From Paracyclopina nana (taxonomy: Eukaryota; Arthropoda; Copepoda; Cyclopoida; Cyclopettidae): a stretch of 64,000 bases of DNA. The stretch spans positions 14,148,501 through 14,212,500 of the forward strand of contig JAGUCH010000002.1 in assembly GCA_019096065.1 (NCBI GenBank), in the 5' to 3' direction. Shown in pieces: positions 10,839 to 23,000 of the stretch (its first letter is position 1; the number at the start of each line of letters is the position of its first letter). Both the position numbers and the translations under genes were made by a program. The notes below the pieces were generated by a model, which searched no databases, was not told where the DNA came from, and worked only from the letters and a program-made list of their open reading frames with translations.

Positions 10839-13534
10839 CTCTACTTCTTATCATTTTTGTCATCGAATTTCAAGGAGATAAAAAATGATGAAAAGTCCGT
10901 TGTTGCATGTTCGTTGATCAGCTTAAATCATAATGAAGCGCCAAGCGGAATCACGCGTTCATTTGAGGGCCCGACTACAGCATCAAAAGAGAACTGTCAG
11001 GTATATCTATACACAGTTTGCTCTCAAAAGGCAGTCAATCCCAATTTTAGCAGCTCTGACCATGATGATGACGACGATGATGCTCTCTGCAACTCCGGAA
11101 TAGACAAGCTGACACAATGGTGGGAGGCAGTTTGGAGCACTGACAGCAAATGCAGTCTTGGATTTGACACCCTGTTCGACGAGCAAGATTCCAAGCTGGA
11201 GAAATTCAACTACATAGGTATGCCAGTGGTTTCCATTGCGCCGGCTTTTGCATAACATTGAGAGCTTTTTAGAGCCGGATCGCATCAAGGCTCCAAAGGT
11301 GCTTCTGAATACTTCCAAGGAGCGGCCACCGAGCCCTAAGAAGATTTGGAGCAGTAGGAGCAGCGAGGCAACTGATTTGGATTTCGACTATGGAGCTGCT
11401 ATTGGGTTGCAGCCCGAAGAGTGGCCGAGCATCAGGTAACAGTACAAAAACCATAATCACAAAATATTATTGATGAAAAATGGATTGGATGATTTTGGCT
11501 GAATTTTTTATTGCATTAATTAATGACGCCAAATCTTCGACTTTTTTCCGTTTTAATCATGTCATTCCCTGGATTTCCTTTGAATCTCACATCTCTTAGT
11601 GATTATTTTTTAGTGACTCCGATTCCACTGTGGAGGCAATGGCTGTTTCCTTGGAGACTTGCCTGCAGACTGCGAAAAAAGTACCAGAAAAAGCCATGCA
11701 TCACCACCACTCGAGAAGCAATATTCGGGAAGTGAGTAATCATTTGCGTAGGAATTATAGCCAAGAGAGCAGCTTTGCTTGTTAAAAGATTAGAATCACT
11801 AAATGACATAATTGGATGATGCCTCATTAAAAATAGTGCAATGCTCCTAACTAACATCCTGCTCTAATTTATCAATTATTTGTAGCTAAAGGCCTCTAGT
11901 GCACTATCATCATGCAGTGATCCAGATTATACGACTGGCACGCAAAACACCAGCAGTATGCACGAAAGTGTTGAGAGGAATTGGGAATATTTCGAAAATC
12001 TGAGGAGGTGCTACGATCCTGACAACATCATTGTCTCACCATCTTTACATGAGAGAACCAGGTATGATCATAATTATGTTTCTAGGCTAATACATTGCCC
12101 CTATGCTTCATTCAGAGATACATATTTCTGCGCACTTTGAAATCAAAAGCTGTTAAACGAACTCCTGAAATACCTGACACAATCTTTTTTATCCACATCA
12201 TATTATATAGGTTTTAATTTTCGTTTTCTCATGTTTTTTAATCATTGCAACTAACGAGGTTGTTCAGGCTTTCCAACGATATATATCCATTATTTCCGGT
12301 ATTTCTGGAATTCGTTACACAAACTAATGATGTCAAAGCGCGCAGATATCTCCGAAACAGATTGTAAAAGTATGAATCACAATACATCATGCAAGTATTC
12401 TAGGTCAGAAGAATCGACTCCAGATTTGAAGGCCAAGCTGAAGAGCCAACAATCTTTTTACCTCACTGAGGGGATTTTGGGCGAAAAAAAGCTGCTACGA
12501 CGCGTGAGCTCGCCAGCATTTGCGACTCCAGAAAGCTTAGGGTACTTCAAACACAAGTACATTTACTAAACTTTAGCCCTTTTTCATCGTCGCACTCTAC
12601 CCTTGTCTTTTAAAAATAGAATTCTAGACATGAAAAGGAGGGACTCGAGAGCCTTGCCCAAAAGTGGGAAAAGTCTGAGGAGATCACAATCATCGTACGA
12701 TTTTAAAGGGCTCCTCAACGTGGGCAAATTGAGAGTAGTTAATGAAAATGAGGATGAGCTCAGCTTGCCTTTTGAGCCCATGGAAAAAGACCCTCAAGTA
12801 TTGAGAAAGATGAAAGGCATCATCACGAAGGGATTTCTGGTTGAGAGGGTTATCAATGACATAAAAAAGGAGATAGTATTCAAGGAGGAGGCCAAAGATG
12901 AACTTCATGGTAATAAATGAATTAGGCAACAATTACTCACTCGACATATATATTAGCATTTGCTACACAGACTTGCCTGATATAAGAAAAAGTGCCAGAC
13001 TGACATCACCAGAGCCCACAGATTTGCCAAGGGAATTCAGACAAATGAACTACAGGGACTTGAACAAATTTGGCTTGGCATCCCCAACTTCTCCCATGAA
13101 GGTGACTAAAAAACATTTTCAATTATTCACATTTTCAGCAACTAATTTTTCCCCATAGAATGGGATCAATTCTATATCACCAATTTTGAAAATGGCCACC
13201 GAAGGTGGTAAAAGAAAGGGTACTTTTAAGGCACCTACTCAAAAGCCTGGAAGGCCCTTTGCAAGGCTTTCAAGGCCAAGTCAAGGCTACACACCTTTGG
13301 TCCACAAAAGCCTATTTCAGTAAGTTTCGAAGCGCAAATTCACCCTTTTTCTGCAGCTTTTTGCTCTCAAGGTTTGACCTGGAAGCCAGACTTGAAGAGG
13401 ATTTGGCCAATATTCAAGTGTCTGACTCAGAGGAAGAAGTAGAAGGTAATTTGCCGAAGCCAAGCAGCATGCGAAGATTTGATTCATCAGCATGTATGAT
13501 TCTACCCAATAGCTATTGTTCAAAGGCAGATTAA
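10839..13534 (+). CDS. Unrecognised multi-exon protein, 5' end unresolved
   Basis: Ten chained exons with good splice sites and matching phases: about 10839-11217, 11273-11435, 11614-11731, 11886-12061, 12404-12556, 12620-12909, 12971-13101, 13159-13319 and 13372-13534 (the first may be preceded by another). The product is hydrophilic, rich in S, K, R and E, with an Asp run (residues around DHDDDDDD), a WWEAVWS segment, acidic VSDSEEEVE near the C terminus and several RRxSS-like phosphorylation contexts. I see no membrane helix and no known domain. There is no in-frame ATG in the first exon, and a TAG precedes it at 10836, which could be part of an acceptor (gttcatag). A missing upstream coding exon is therefore likely. 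Function unknown; probably intracellular. Confidence 0.6.
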
Positions 13535-13814
13535 ATTTTATTTTAAAAAACCTCTATGTGGAAAATCGCGTCATTTTCAATTAGGCAATTGATTCAAAAT
13601 ACTAAGATGAAATTCGGAACAATAAATTGAAGGTTCAAGTGCTTTAAAGCAATATGGAGCAAAAAATGTGAAAGTCCCTTGTGAGTGGTACGCGTAAAAG
13701 CCGGCCACCGAAAGCAGTCCATACAATGCAATGGCTTGCTTTCTAAATTGTAGCACAGACATTCAGCTGATGCTTTCCACAACAACACTTACATATATCA
13801 AAATATCACCTACC

Positions 13815-15689
13815 ATGTATACATTAAGGCAAAAAGTGTTTTTATGGGCGCTATACACTAGGATACTTATCATCACCATTCAGGTAAAAATCCTTTCAAT
13901 CTGCCTTTATTGAAATACGACGGCTCTTTTTTCTAGTTTTTTGCCAACTTGTGCCTGAATCAGACTGAGGCTGCAAAGAGAGAACATGAAGAACATAATG
14001 TCAACAAGTCTTCTTTTCAATGGGTTCAAGTTGAGCCATTCAACAAGAACGAGTCACATGTTGACTCACTGGAAGCATCAGATGTCATCTACCTTCTTTT
14101 TGGTGGCTTGGTTCCCTCCAATGATGAAGAATCTCAGCACAACTTGCATATTGCAAGCAATGGCTACACCTACGAAAGTAATTTGGACTACTTCCCATTT
14201 TATCCCTTGCTCATCAAAACAGTAGCCAGTTCATTCACCTGGTTGTTCAGTGCCAATGGAGGAGTCACCAATCCCTCCACCTTCATCTTGAGCTCAGTGA
14301 TTGTCAACACTTTGCTCTTTGCCTTGGCTGCAGATAGGCTGTACTTGCTATCTAGAATTGTGCTCAGAGATGAGTATTTGGCCTACAAGTCAGCCCTCTT
14401 CTTCTGTGTCAGTCCTTCTAGTGTCCTATTTGTGGCCCCTTTGACTCTATCCCTGCTATCTGTGACCTCCTTTGCCTCAATGATTTCCATTGAAAGGGGC
14501 ATGGGATTGACCACAGGTAATTAAGAGAAAAAAGCATTCTTCTTTCCAATTCAAAATCCTGATTTTTGTAGGGGTATTTCTGGCACTGGCAGTAGCTTCT
14601 CATCCGAGTGGACTGTCAGTATTGCTTATGGTTTTGCACTACAGCATGAGGCATGTGGCAACTCAAACAATTTTGTATGTGAAACAAAAGAGAAAAAACA
14701 AGCAAGAAGGAAGTGGCAATCCAATTAATAATCAATTGTTTGAAGCATGCTTCACTGTGGGCCTGTCAGCTTTGCTGCCTGGAGTCTGGTGCATCATGGC
14801 AGCCACCTCACCATTTGCAGCTTTCCAATGGTTCGGTTTCACTGCTTTTTGCAAGCTCAAAAGCTCAGAGCTGTCCACATTTCCAATACAAATTGAAGAA
14901 TATGGGAATCTTCGCAACATGACCATGCCAGGAAGTGATGTGAAGCCTGATTGGTGCGATTTGAGCCCACCTATTCCACTTTACCATATGACAATGAAAG
15001 CCATTGAAAGCAGAGATGTTCTGGAGCAGGATTGGCTCAGTTATGTTGCCAGCTTACCAGCCTTTGTGCTTGTCATGTGGCAATTGAGCATCTTTGTAAA
15101 AGTGCATAAAAGGTATTGCCTCAGGCTGGGTCTGGTTGATAATTCACTGTTAGGAATGGCCATGCCTAAAACACTGTCATGGGTTGTTTCCAGGTAAATT
15201 TCAATTATGTAGTTATGCTTAGCTATCCATCATTCTTTGCAGAGCTTTGCCAAGAAATGCCTTCATCTTCCTTGTCCATGCCTTTTCTCTGATTGCTTCA
15301 AGCATTTACCTCGGTTCTGTTCAGGTAATCCGAATTGAATCCTTGCTTAAGATGAGTAGTTTTAACTTTGATTGTTGCAGAGTGTGGGAAGAATATTGGT
15401 GGCTAGTGATCCAACATTATATTGGATAGCTGCTCTTATTACAACATCTAGTGACAAAGAAGCCATGCCAGTCCTTGCTAAGCACCAAAATGCCTTTCCA
15501 GATGGCAAAGATGCTGAAAACATATCTGTCACAGTTGAATCTGGGAGAAATTTGAGGAGTGCAGTCTCCACTTTAGTCTTGTCTGAAGTTTCCAACTCAG
15601 AATTGGCCAATTGGACCAAAATTTACTTTTTTGGCTACCTATCACTGGGCACGGTGATTTTTGCCAGCAATTTCTCAGGCCCCTTGTGA
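13815..15689 (+). CDS. PIGV: GPI mannosyltransferase 2 (PIG-V)
   Basis: Five exons: 13815-13883, 13937-14516, 14572-15193, 15243-15324 and 15381-15689. PIG-V is a multi-pass ER enzyme that adds the second mannose to the GPI anchor precursor. The N terminus (RQKVFLWALYTRILIITIQ) parallels the first helix of human PIG-V. Also seen are NGYTYESNLDYFPFYPLL, FFCVSPSSVLF, WCD...PPIPLY and the C-terminal GRILVASDPTLYW, which matches the TRFL.SSTPI.YW of the family. The start at 13815 is chosen because it aligns with the human start. The region matching the catalytic HWDAEHF motif reads PSNDEESQHNL, so the usual Trp is not evident. The gene converges on TUBGCP2, with only 77 bp between stop codons. 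Confidence 0.85.
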
Positions 15690-15766
15690 AGGCAAAAAAG
15701 TCTAAATATCTTTTTTTGAAAGTTAGGTATTTTAAATTTATTTATCTCCACATGTACAAAATAATT

Positions 15767-18497
15767 TTATTTGCTCTGACTGCGACCAAATGAGTCCAAG
15801 GCTTTGGAATAAAACCCATTAAAATCCAATCTGTAGAGAATGTTGAGCATTTTCTCATTGTAATTCTCCCTAGCAAGTTGAGATATTCTGTCCAACAATG
15901 AAACGAGCACAGCAGTGAATCTGAGGTCAAACTTGCTAACATCTTCTTCAAACGCCTCAAAATTGTCCAGAGTATCCAAGTCACTCATGTAATATGAGAA
16001 CTCTGAGCAAACACCAAGCAGCTTCTTGACTGTGGTTAAAAGTTGAGGGTTTGATAGCAAGCAATCATTGAGACAAGTGGACAAAAAGTCTGAATGGATT
16101 TGTAAAACCTGATCCACGTTGGCCACTTTTCCACCAGTTATTTTTGCAATCAGATCTACCCAGGTAGGCTCAAGAACCTCAAAAGTCATGTAGTATTCAA
16201 GGTTCTGAAGGAAATGCAACATTTTCTGCTTGAGAGCCAAGCTTGCTAGGAAAATATTTGATGTGTCATTCTTGAGAATCTTTGTGGTAATCCAGACACT
16301 AGTGAGAAGGGTTTCCACGTGCTTGCAATAGAGCAAGTGTCTAAGGAGCATTTGATAGCAAGCCAATGACTTCCTATTTAGCACCAAGGAAATTGGCCAC
16401 TGCACATCATATCCAAAAGCAAAAGCCTCCAATCCAGTTAGCTCAGAATTGGCAGGTTTTTTAAAGTCTGCCTCTGACTCTGTATCAATTGACAAAATTT
16501 TACACATCTGGAAAAAAAATCCAAATTGAGCCTTTCACATGAGCAATCCCATTATGCAGAATCTTAAAAAGATATTGTGAGCATATTTCATCATTCAACA
16601 AATCTGATAGCCAGATAAAGAATTGTGCGATGCGTGTAAGAACTTACTTGGAAAATGAGGTCATAGGGAAGAAGCTCCACTCTAACATTGTCTTTGTAAG
16701 GATCGTCTTTTGCAGCTGAGGTGCTCAATGCCAAAACTAATAGAGACTCCAGGCGAGTGGGCTCTACTAAGTCCACACTTTGGCAGAGCTCTTCACCGCA
16801 CAAATCCATGAATTGAACAATGAAATCTCCCTGGTCCAGTAGGAAGTAATGCTTGACAGAACGCAAATGCCCAATTAAATCGCGATCTTTCACAAGTAGA
16901 TCCAGCAAGTTTTTTGATGCAAAAGCATAAGCCTTTTCCAAGGGCGCATTGTAGTCTTCAGGATTTTCAAAGTATCTCAAGTCCTCATCCTCATCTTGGC
17001 TCTTAGCATCAGGTTCATCAGAGGGTTTTTTAAACGGGTTGAGGAGCAATTTTGGCCTGGTTCTCTCTGCCTTGTAAAAGGTCTTTTTTGCCTTGCCTTG
17101 CTCACACTGCTGAATGACATTCAGATACTTTCCAGTCCTCAATATCTTGTCAACGTTGGCATGCAAAAAAGCAGGTATTTGCTCTGCCTTGATGGAATAT
17201 CTGCGCTCCCAGTAGTCATCAGAGTACTCCAGAGGTAGCACAGTTCGCTCAATCACCTCATTGTCTTCTACAAAAAAATCTTTGCCAGGATCTTCAATGA
17301 TGCCTTGATGCAGCCATCTCCTTAAAATCTAAAAACACAAAAAATAAGTATCTATGGAGATCAAATAAGAGAGAGCATACCATAAAGTAGGATTCTGCGG
17401 CAGCTTTGGTCAATAGTAAACCCAAATCCCGCAACTTTTCAGTGCTGGCCAGAGATTGAGTGACACACTTTTCATGGAGCAAAGACAGAGTTTTCCCACC
17501 TCTCGCATGATACTTTTCAATGGTGGAGCACAAATCAGCCATGAATGACATGGCATCCATCGTTGGCTGGATATACGACCACATCTTGTTAAGTGTCAGT
17601 TCGCCTAAACGGTGCTGTGTCTCCAACTGTGCAACGAAAACGTAGTAGTCCTTGAGGACATCTCCTAGTGCTTGTGACAAGGCCTGATTTACGCAACCGC
17701 TGCCCATTTGAGTGTGTTTCTCTACGAAGGCAACCACTGTGGAGTAGTGGCTACATAATGGGGTGATTCTTTTCAGCAACTCCCTCAGAGTAGGGTTGAC
17801 TTTTCGATCGATGTCCAGGTGAATGCCGTCTTTTCGCACCGGTTTCACGTGGATGCCATTAATGCCAATGAAGCAGTAGAGTAAGTCCTGGACAATTGCA
17901 TTCTCTTGGCTGGAGACGGGGACACAGCTAAGTTCTCCATAGTCCCTGTTGCTTTCATCCTTGTAGTCCACAATGAAGTCATTTGTGAGCAGCGTTCGAT
18001 CTTGGAATAACTTGGGTACTTTAGCAGCCTGAGCCTCTTTGCAAGACTCCAAAAAGGCCTTGGAGCCTACTTGCTGCAATAGCTTTTCTTTCAGGCTTTG
18101 GTAGTCAGCTGAAGTTTCGTGAGACCTAGGCTTTAGCGTGAAGTAGTTCACCGTGTTCTGGTTGTCACTGATGCCATGCAACACCTCAAGCATGGGGGCT
18201 AAGTTGCCGCCAGAAATGCTGGAGGCCTCATCATAGCTTTGCAAGAAGTCTGCCTCGTTTCCAGACTTTTTGGCCAAATCTCGCAGTTTTCTCTGAGGCA
18301 ATTCTTGCAGCGTGCCCGAATTTCGGCCCACCAATGATCTCAATTGGGTGATGTGATTGTTCACAATATCCTACAAAATGATCAGAATTTGACCGCTCTC
18401 GAATTGGCAAGCAAAAAATGTAGCAAAAGTATATTACCGTGGGCACATTAGAGTTTTTGGTCAGCTCGTGCACGATACCGAAGACCCCTCCGTCCAT
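15767..18497 (-). CDS. TUBGCP2: Gamma-tubulin complex component 2
   Basis: Four exons on the minus strand: 18497-18438, 18370-17381, 17328-16648 and 16507-15767, in frame, giving 823 residues (human about 900). Diagnostic GCP2 blocks are VQDLLYCFIGI, LSLLHEKCV near the exon 2 end, DYWERRYSI followed by PAFLHANVDKILRTGKYLN, the GCP core EKAYAFASKNLLDLL, and VQWPISLVLNRKSLACYQ then LLRHLLYCKHVE. GCP2 pairs with GCP3 in the small gamma-tubulin complex that nucleates microtubules at centrosomes. The ATG lies 7 nt after a strong acceptor (ttctttcttctag), and the SLC7A6OS stop is only 86 bp upstream on the same strand. Confidence 0.93.
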
Positions 18498-18583
18498 AGT
18501 TTACCTAGAAGAAAGAATTTATTGCAAATTAATATTCTCGTCAAGCAGTTATTCAGTTGACAATGGAAGTGTTGTTGTGCATT
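18498..18583 (-). promoter_or_regulatory. Operon-like junction between SLC7A6OS and TUBGCP2
   Basis: Read on the minus strand: about 60 nt after the SLC7A6OS stop comes AATAAA (18523-18518), then TTCTTTCTTCTAG ending at 18505, then 7 nt and the TUBGCP2 ATG. A poly(A) signal followed at once by a pyrimidine-rich 3' splice site is the layout expected where a polycistronic transcript is cleaved and the downstream gene is trans-spliced. A 5' UTR intron running through the upstream gene is the alternative. Confidence 0.5.
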
Positions 18584-19603
18584 TTAAAATTCATCCCATT
18601 CATTAATGTCATCATTTGTAATGTCTTCTTCCTCCTCCTCTCCTTCGCCCATTTCCTTGAGCATTTTGCGTTTCCATTTTGCATACGCAGTCCCGTGCAA
18701 GTCACAGTCTTGCTCATACTTTGCATCCCTGCTGAACACCAGATCATCGTCATCAACATCTGACTCTTCTGGAGAACTGGCTATCTCCTTGTTGCCATGA
18801 CGCAAATGGAACTTGTCAAAGTCCAGCTCCAATTCCCCCTCATTGTAGTCATTGTCATCTTCTGAGCACTCCTCCTCATCAGGGTAGTCATTTCTCCAAT
18901 TATCTTCATCGTTCGAGTCAGAATCCTCGCCTTGCAACGTGTTTCGCCATTCAAGCTCATCTTGCTCGTAGTCTCGGCAGTCGAGAAAGCTGACATCCAC
19001 GATGTCCATGGCGTTGAAGAAGTCATCGCCAATGTAAGAGTGATCAGAGTCGGTGCTCGAAAAGGCATCATTTGTCATGGTGTACACGTCATAGACAAAC
19101 TCCTCTTCTGCTAGCTTGACCAGCGGAACGCCATTGCAAGTGATTTGATCAACGTGCTCAACTTTGCCGTTGTCTTCCTTCTTAATATAGGCCTCGTCTT
19201 TGACAAGATCTACTAATTTGTAAAGCCTGTCTTGCTCTTCTTTCAAGCCATCTTCATTATTTATTCCGCGAAGATCCGAAATGATTTTGTACCTCTTCTC
19301 ACTTTGCGTCTTTGTCTCATTACTTGAAGTTTTCGGCTTGGCTAGGATTCTCTTCATCAACTTCGGATCTGTCTTAGTATTCCTTTCTCCAGCTTTCTCG
19401 AGGGCTCGTTTTATCTCCTCATGGCCCGAGTTTTCCACAGTTGCGGCGAACTTGAAAATTGCGTTCGAAGGTGACTCGAGCGTTTCTTCATTTTCTTTAC
19501 GCTTTTTGGCAGAAAGATGAAGTAACAGCGCGCCAGCAGGAGACTGCGAGCGTCGTCGTTTCACCCTTAATATGGGCGTGGTGGGAGGTGTGGCAGTGGC
19601 CAT
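18584..19603 (-). CDS. SLC7A6OS: Iwr1-type RNA polymerase II nuclear import factor
   Basis: Intronless, 339 residues, starting at MATATPPTTPILRVKRRRS. The N-terminal LRVKRRR is the conserved Iwr1/SLC7A6OS start with a basic nuclear signal. Further blocks are NAIFKFAATVE, YKIISDLR, LYKLVDLV, FVYDVYTM and ENDWRN-like EDNWRNDYPDEEE, the most conserved part of the family. The C-terminal third is very acidic, ending GEEEEEDITNDDINEWDEF. In yeast, Iwr1 binds assembled Pol II and directs its import. The ATG at 19603 is preferred over an in-frame GTG upstream. It is divergent from RALGAPB and closely followed by TUBGCP2. Confidence 0.88.
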   Translation of the reverse strand: MATATPPTTPILRVKRRRSQSPAGALLLHLSAKKRKENEETLESPSNAIFKFAATVENSGHEEIKRALEKAGERNTKTDPKLMKRILAKPKTSSNETKTQSEKRYKIISDLRGINNEDGLKEEQDRLYKLVDLVKDEAYIKKEDNGKVEHVDQITCNGVPLVKLAEEEFVYDVYTMTNDAFSSTDSDHSYIGDDFFNAMDIVDVSFLDCRDYEQDELEWRNTLQGEDSDSNDEDNWRNDYPDEEECSEDDNDYNEGELELDFDKFHLRHGNKEIASSPEESDVDDDDLVFSRDAKYEQDCDLHGTAYAKWKRKMLKEMGEGEEEEEDITNDDINEWDEF

Positions 19604-20086
19604 TTCTGAATTCTGAATCACAATTTCAAAAGATGTTTTTGTTTTCTTTTAAGAGCGCTAAAATTGCAGACTATATCGTTTAACAACCCGATCAACTCTG
19701 ATATTAAACCAAAATTTCAAGTATTTATTTGCGCCCAAAAACTTTGAAAGAAGAAGACGCGACTTTAAATTGAAAAATCAGTAAATTGCTAAATTGATAC
19801 CAATCAGATTCAGTTTAGATTGCCTATTATACTTTTGAAATGTCGGTTTGCCTCAAAAAAGTTGTTTTGCTATTTAAATGGATCATGGTTGGCCGTTTTC
19901 AATTTCGAAACAGCAATACTAAGCTATGGCTTTTTGGCATAATATTTGCTTATTAACAAAAAGGTGCCGCACAGCGTTTTACGTCAAATGAGCGATTTCA
20001 CAACACTGCGCCGTCCTTCGAGTTGACTCAGTCACTCACGCCTAAGTGAAGATGATGATTTTCAGGTGAAAGTGAGGGAAGTGAAG
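19604..20086. promoter_or_regulatory. Divergent promoter region, SLC7A6OS / RALGAPB
   Basis: A 483-bp spacer between divergent start codons. A good acceptor-like sequence (gatgatgattttcag, ending 20065) lies 21 nt before the RALGAPB ATG, and one (attgtgattcag, minus strand, ending 19613) lies 9 nt before the SLC7A6OS ATG. No TATA box is convincing. Confidence 0.5.
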
Positions 20087-23000
20087 ATGTACAAAAATTG
20101 GGCCTCGTCCTCCACCTCGCAGTTTGGCACTGCCGGAAATGGTGCATACCAATCCGTGCTGTCCAAGCTCCCCTCGGAGGATGCCAAGCGAGTGGTCATG
20201 TCGGTGGTGAAAACCGTAGCTTCTCAACTAGGCCTCACCTCACCGAACCAAATCAAGCCTTCAACTTTGACAAGGGACGCCGAGGTCGCCTGGTTCATGG
20301 AAGTCATTGGATTCGGTTTAGCGCTGCCCTTCTCAGACCATGACACCATCAAGGATTGCGTCAACATCTACTGTGAATGGCTTTCTGCCCTTCTTCCCGA
20401 CCCCAAGGCCTGCGTACCCTCACCCATAATTCAGGACCCTAATTTGTACGCGAGGAAAATTGTCCAGCATTTGTACCACCTGTTCGTACCAAGGCCAGGC
20501 GATATCAGCGAAATGATCCATAGGCAAGCCGTGCTTTGCCACCGAGTCCTACGCAGGATCCAGGACATTGTCAAGCAGTCATCAGTGATGGCAACGGATA
20601 CGTGGGAATCCTTCCTGTCCTTTTTGTTGGCCATCAATGATGCCTTGCTTTCGCCGCCTGCGGTGAAAGAGGACGTTGGTGACCAACTTTGCGAACGCGT
20701 ATTGGGAGTCCTTTACGAGATTTGGCTCGTTGCGTGCCTCAGATCCTTTCCGAGTCCACCCTTGTGGAAAACTTTGAGAGAAATGTGCATGAACTGGAGG
20801 CACAGGTCAGGGTTGGTAGACCAGTGGAATAGAGTCAACTTGGCTCTGTTATCAAGGATGATCCCTCCAATGCTGGGGCCCAAGTTTCCTCTGCTCAGGA
20901 TTGATGACATTGACGCTGCTCTAGTCCCAGCTGAAATGCCCTATGAAACTGTGGCCCAGGCCTGGTATCGATTTCTCCACTCAATTGGCAACCCAGTGGA
21001 CCTATCTAGGCCTGAGGTGATTTCTCAGACACAGGCCTTTTATCAGTACGCCATTGTGGCAAAAAATGTGATTGACCCTACACATCATCCTTGCCTTGAG
21101 GCTTTACCTGACATTTTCCTCAAGTCCATGCAAAGCACGTCGAATATGGTGGACGCCTTCATGGGGATACCTAATTACAGACCGAATTTGGCCAGCCAAA
21201 GATTGACGAAATCCGAGTCTGTCAAATCACTGCAAAGTAAGTTTTCATAGTTCATATACCATATTAACGCATTTCATGATGAAAATTCAAGATACTCATC
21301 GAGCTTTTGCTCTTTTGAATTCCAGTTTAAAATTGAGCTGAAGCCTTGACTTCTAGCTGATAAGACCTGATTCCACTTAGTTTTAAATATGCATATAATT
21401 AAAGCCAAGAGTCGGTTAATGATTCCTATTATATTCTAGGTGAATACAAGAACCAAAACAGGCCGAATGTCAATTCAGTTTTACACCTTTTTGGAGGCTG
21501 GCTTTTTGAGGCTGCTTTCATTGGCAACGAGGATTTGGTGCCTGGCAAATCCCAAGAAAACGAAGTGAAGTCTGACAAGTCGATTGAAATGCCACCTGGG
21601 CTGTCACCTGGGAAATTCGAGTTGGGCAAGGCCGAAGCCTTGGGGGCTTTGTGCCGGGTGTTTTGCTTTAAGAAGACCGATGAAGAGATTTCTCCTTTGT
21701 ACTTGGCTCGATTTTACCTCGCCTTACAGCGTGGCCTGAAAATCAAGGGGAAATTATCAGACACTGTAGGAATGATACTTGTGAACTCTTGCGACATCTT
21801 CAGGTCGAATTTAGAAGGAGCAAACATTATTTTGCCACACTTTGTTTCTGCCTTGGAAGCCATTCTGTCTGACAAAGACATCAAGACACCACTTTCTTGT
21901 GTTACCTACAACGAAGTGAGGCGATCTGCCATTCAAATTTTGCTATCTATTCTTCCCCTTCCAAACCACTTCAAGGTAATTATTAAGTGACATTGAATGA
22001 AATGAATACTAATGTGCCTTCCTCCTTTTCTAGAATATGAAGAAAATTGAAGGCAATCCACTCACAGTAGATTTTGATGAAATTCAGGCAAAAGTCCACA
22101 AGTTGCTTTATAACGCGTTACAAATTGAAAATGATCCAATCAACACGCAAATTCTACTCGGTGGCCTGATGCTCAATATCCAAGAAGCTGGAAATTGCTC
22201 AGACATGCTTCCAAGTAACATTAAACTCCATCGTAAAGGAACCATAATTCATTAACTTTCTGATAGGGTCAGAGTTTGTAAATGCAGCCCATTTGGTGTG
22301 TCATCGGTTGATTTCATCATGGAAGTCAGATTGGAACTCTTCATTGGCAGCTCTGGAAGTTCTCAGGGGCCTGGCAAGAACCAAAATTCTAGAGAAAGGT
22401 AACTTTAAAAATCTTGAACTTTTTGTATGGATGAGCCTCAAAAAAGAGTTATTTTATGCGAAAACGTTGAAATGATGTAGAAATGATAAGAAAGCTCGTA
22501 AAACTGCAACAAAAGAAAATAACATGCATTATATGTTATGTAGGCGTTCTCGTAAGAAATTGGTATATTAAATGCGATTTTTTTCGTTTCTTTAGAGTCA
22601 TTGGAGTGCAAGAGGTCGATGAAATGGATATGCGACTTCATTGTTGCACAATGCTCAAGACCTCCTCCAGCTCATTCCAAGGACCTGCATAGTACAATCG
22701 TGGCTGCGTTCCATTGCTGCAAAACCTGGCTGCTACACCATCCGTATCTCCTCCAGGACAAAGAGTGTATTTCAACGGTGCTAGAAGTCATAGAATTGGG
22801 AATATCTGGCAGCAAGTCGATTGGCAAATCGAGTGAGCCTCCAGTTATGAAGGAACACAAAACAGCCAATCCAGCCTCGAGGAGGGTGAGAGAGGCTGCT
22901 GAAAGCCTTCTTTGTGCCCTCATGGAGAACGTGGACTTCTACACAGTCTATTGTGGAGCAGAGTCGTTGTCCTCTACCATAGACGAGGTGGCCTTTGTAT

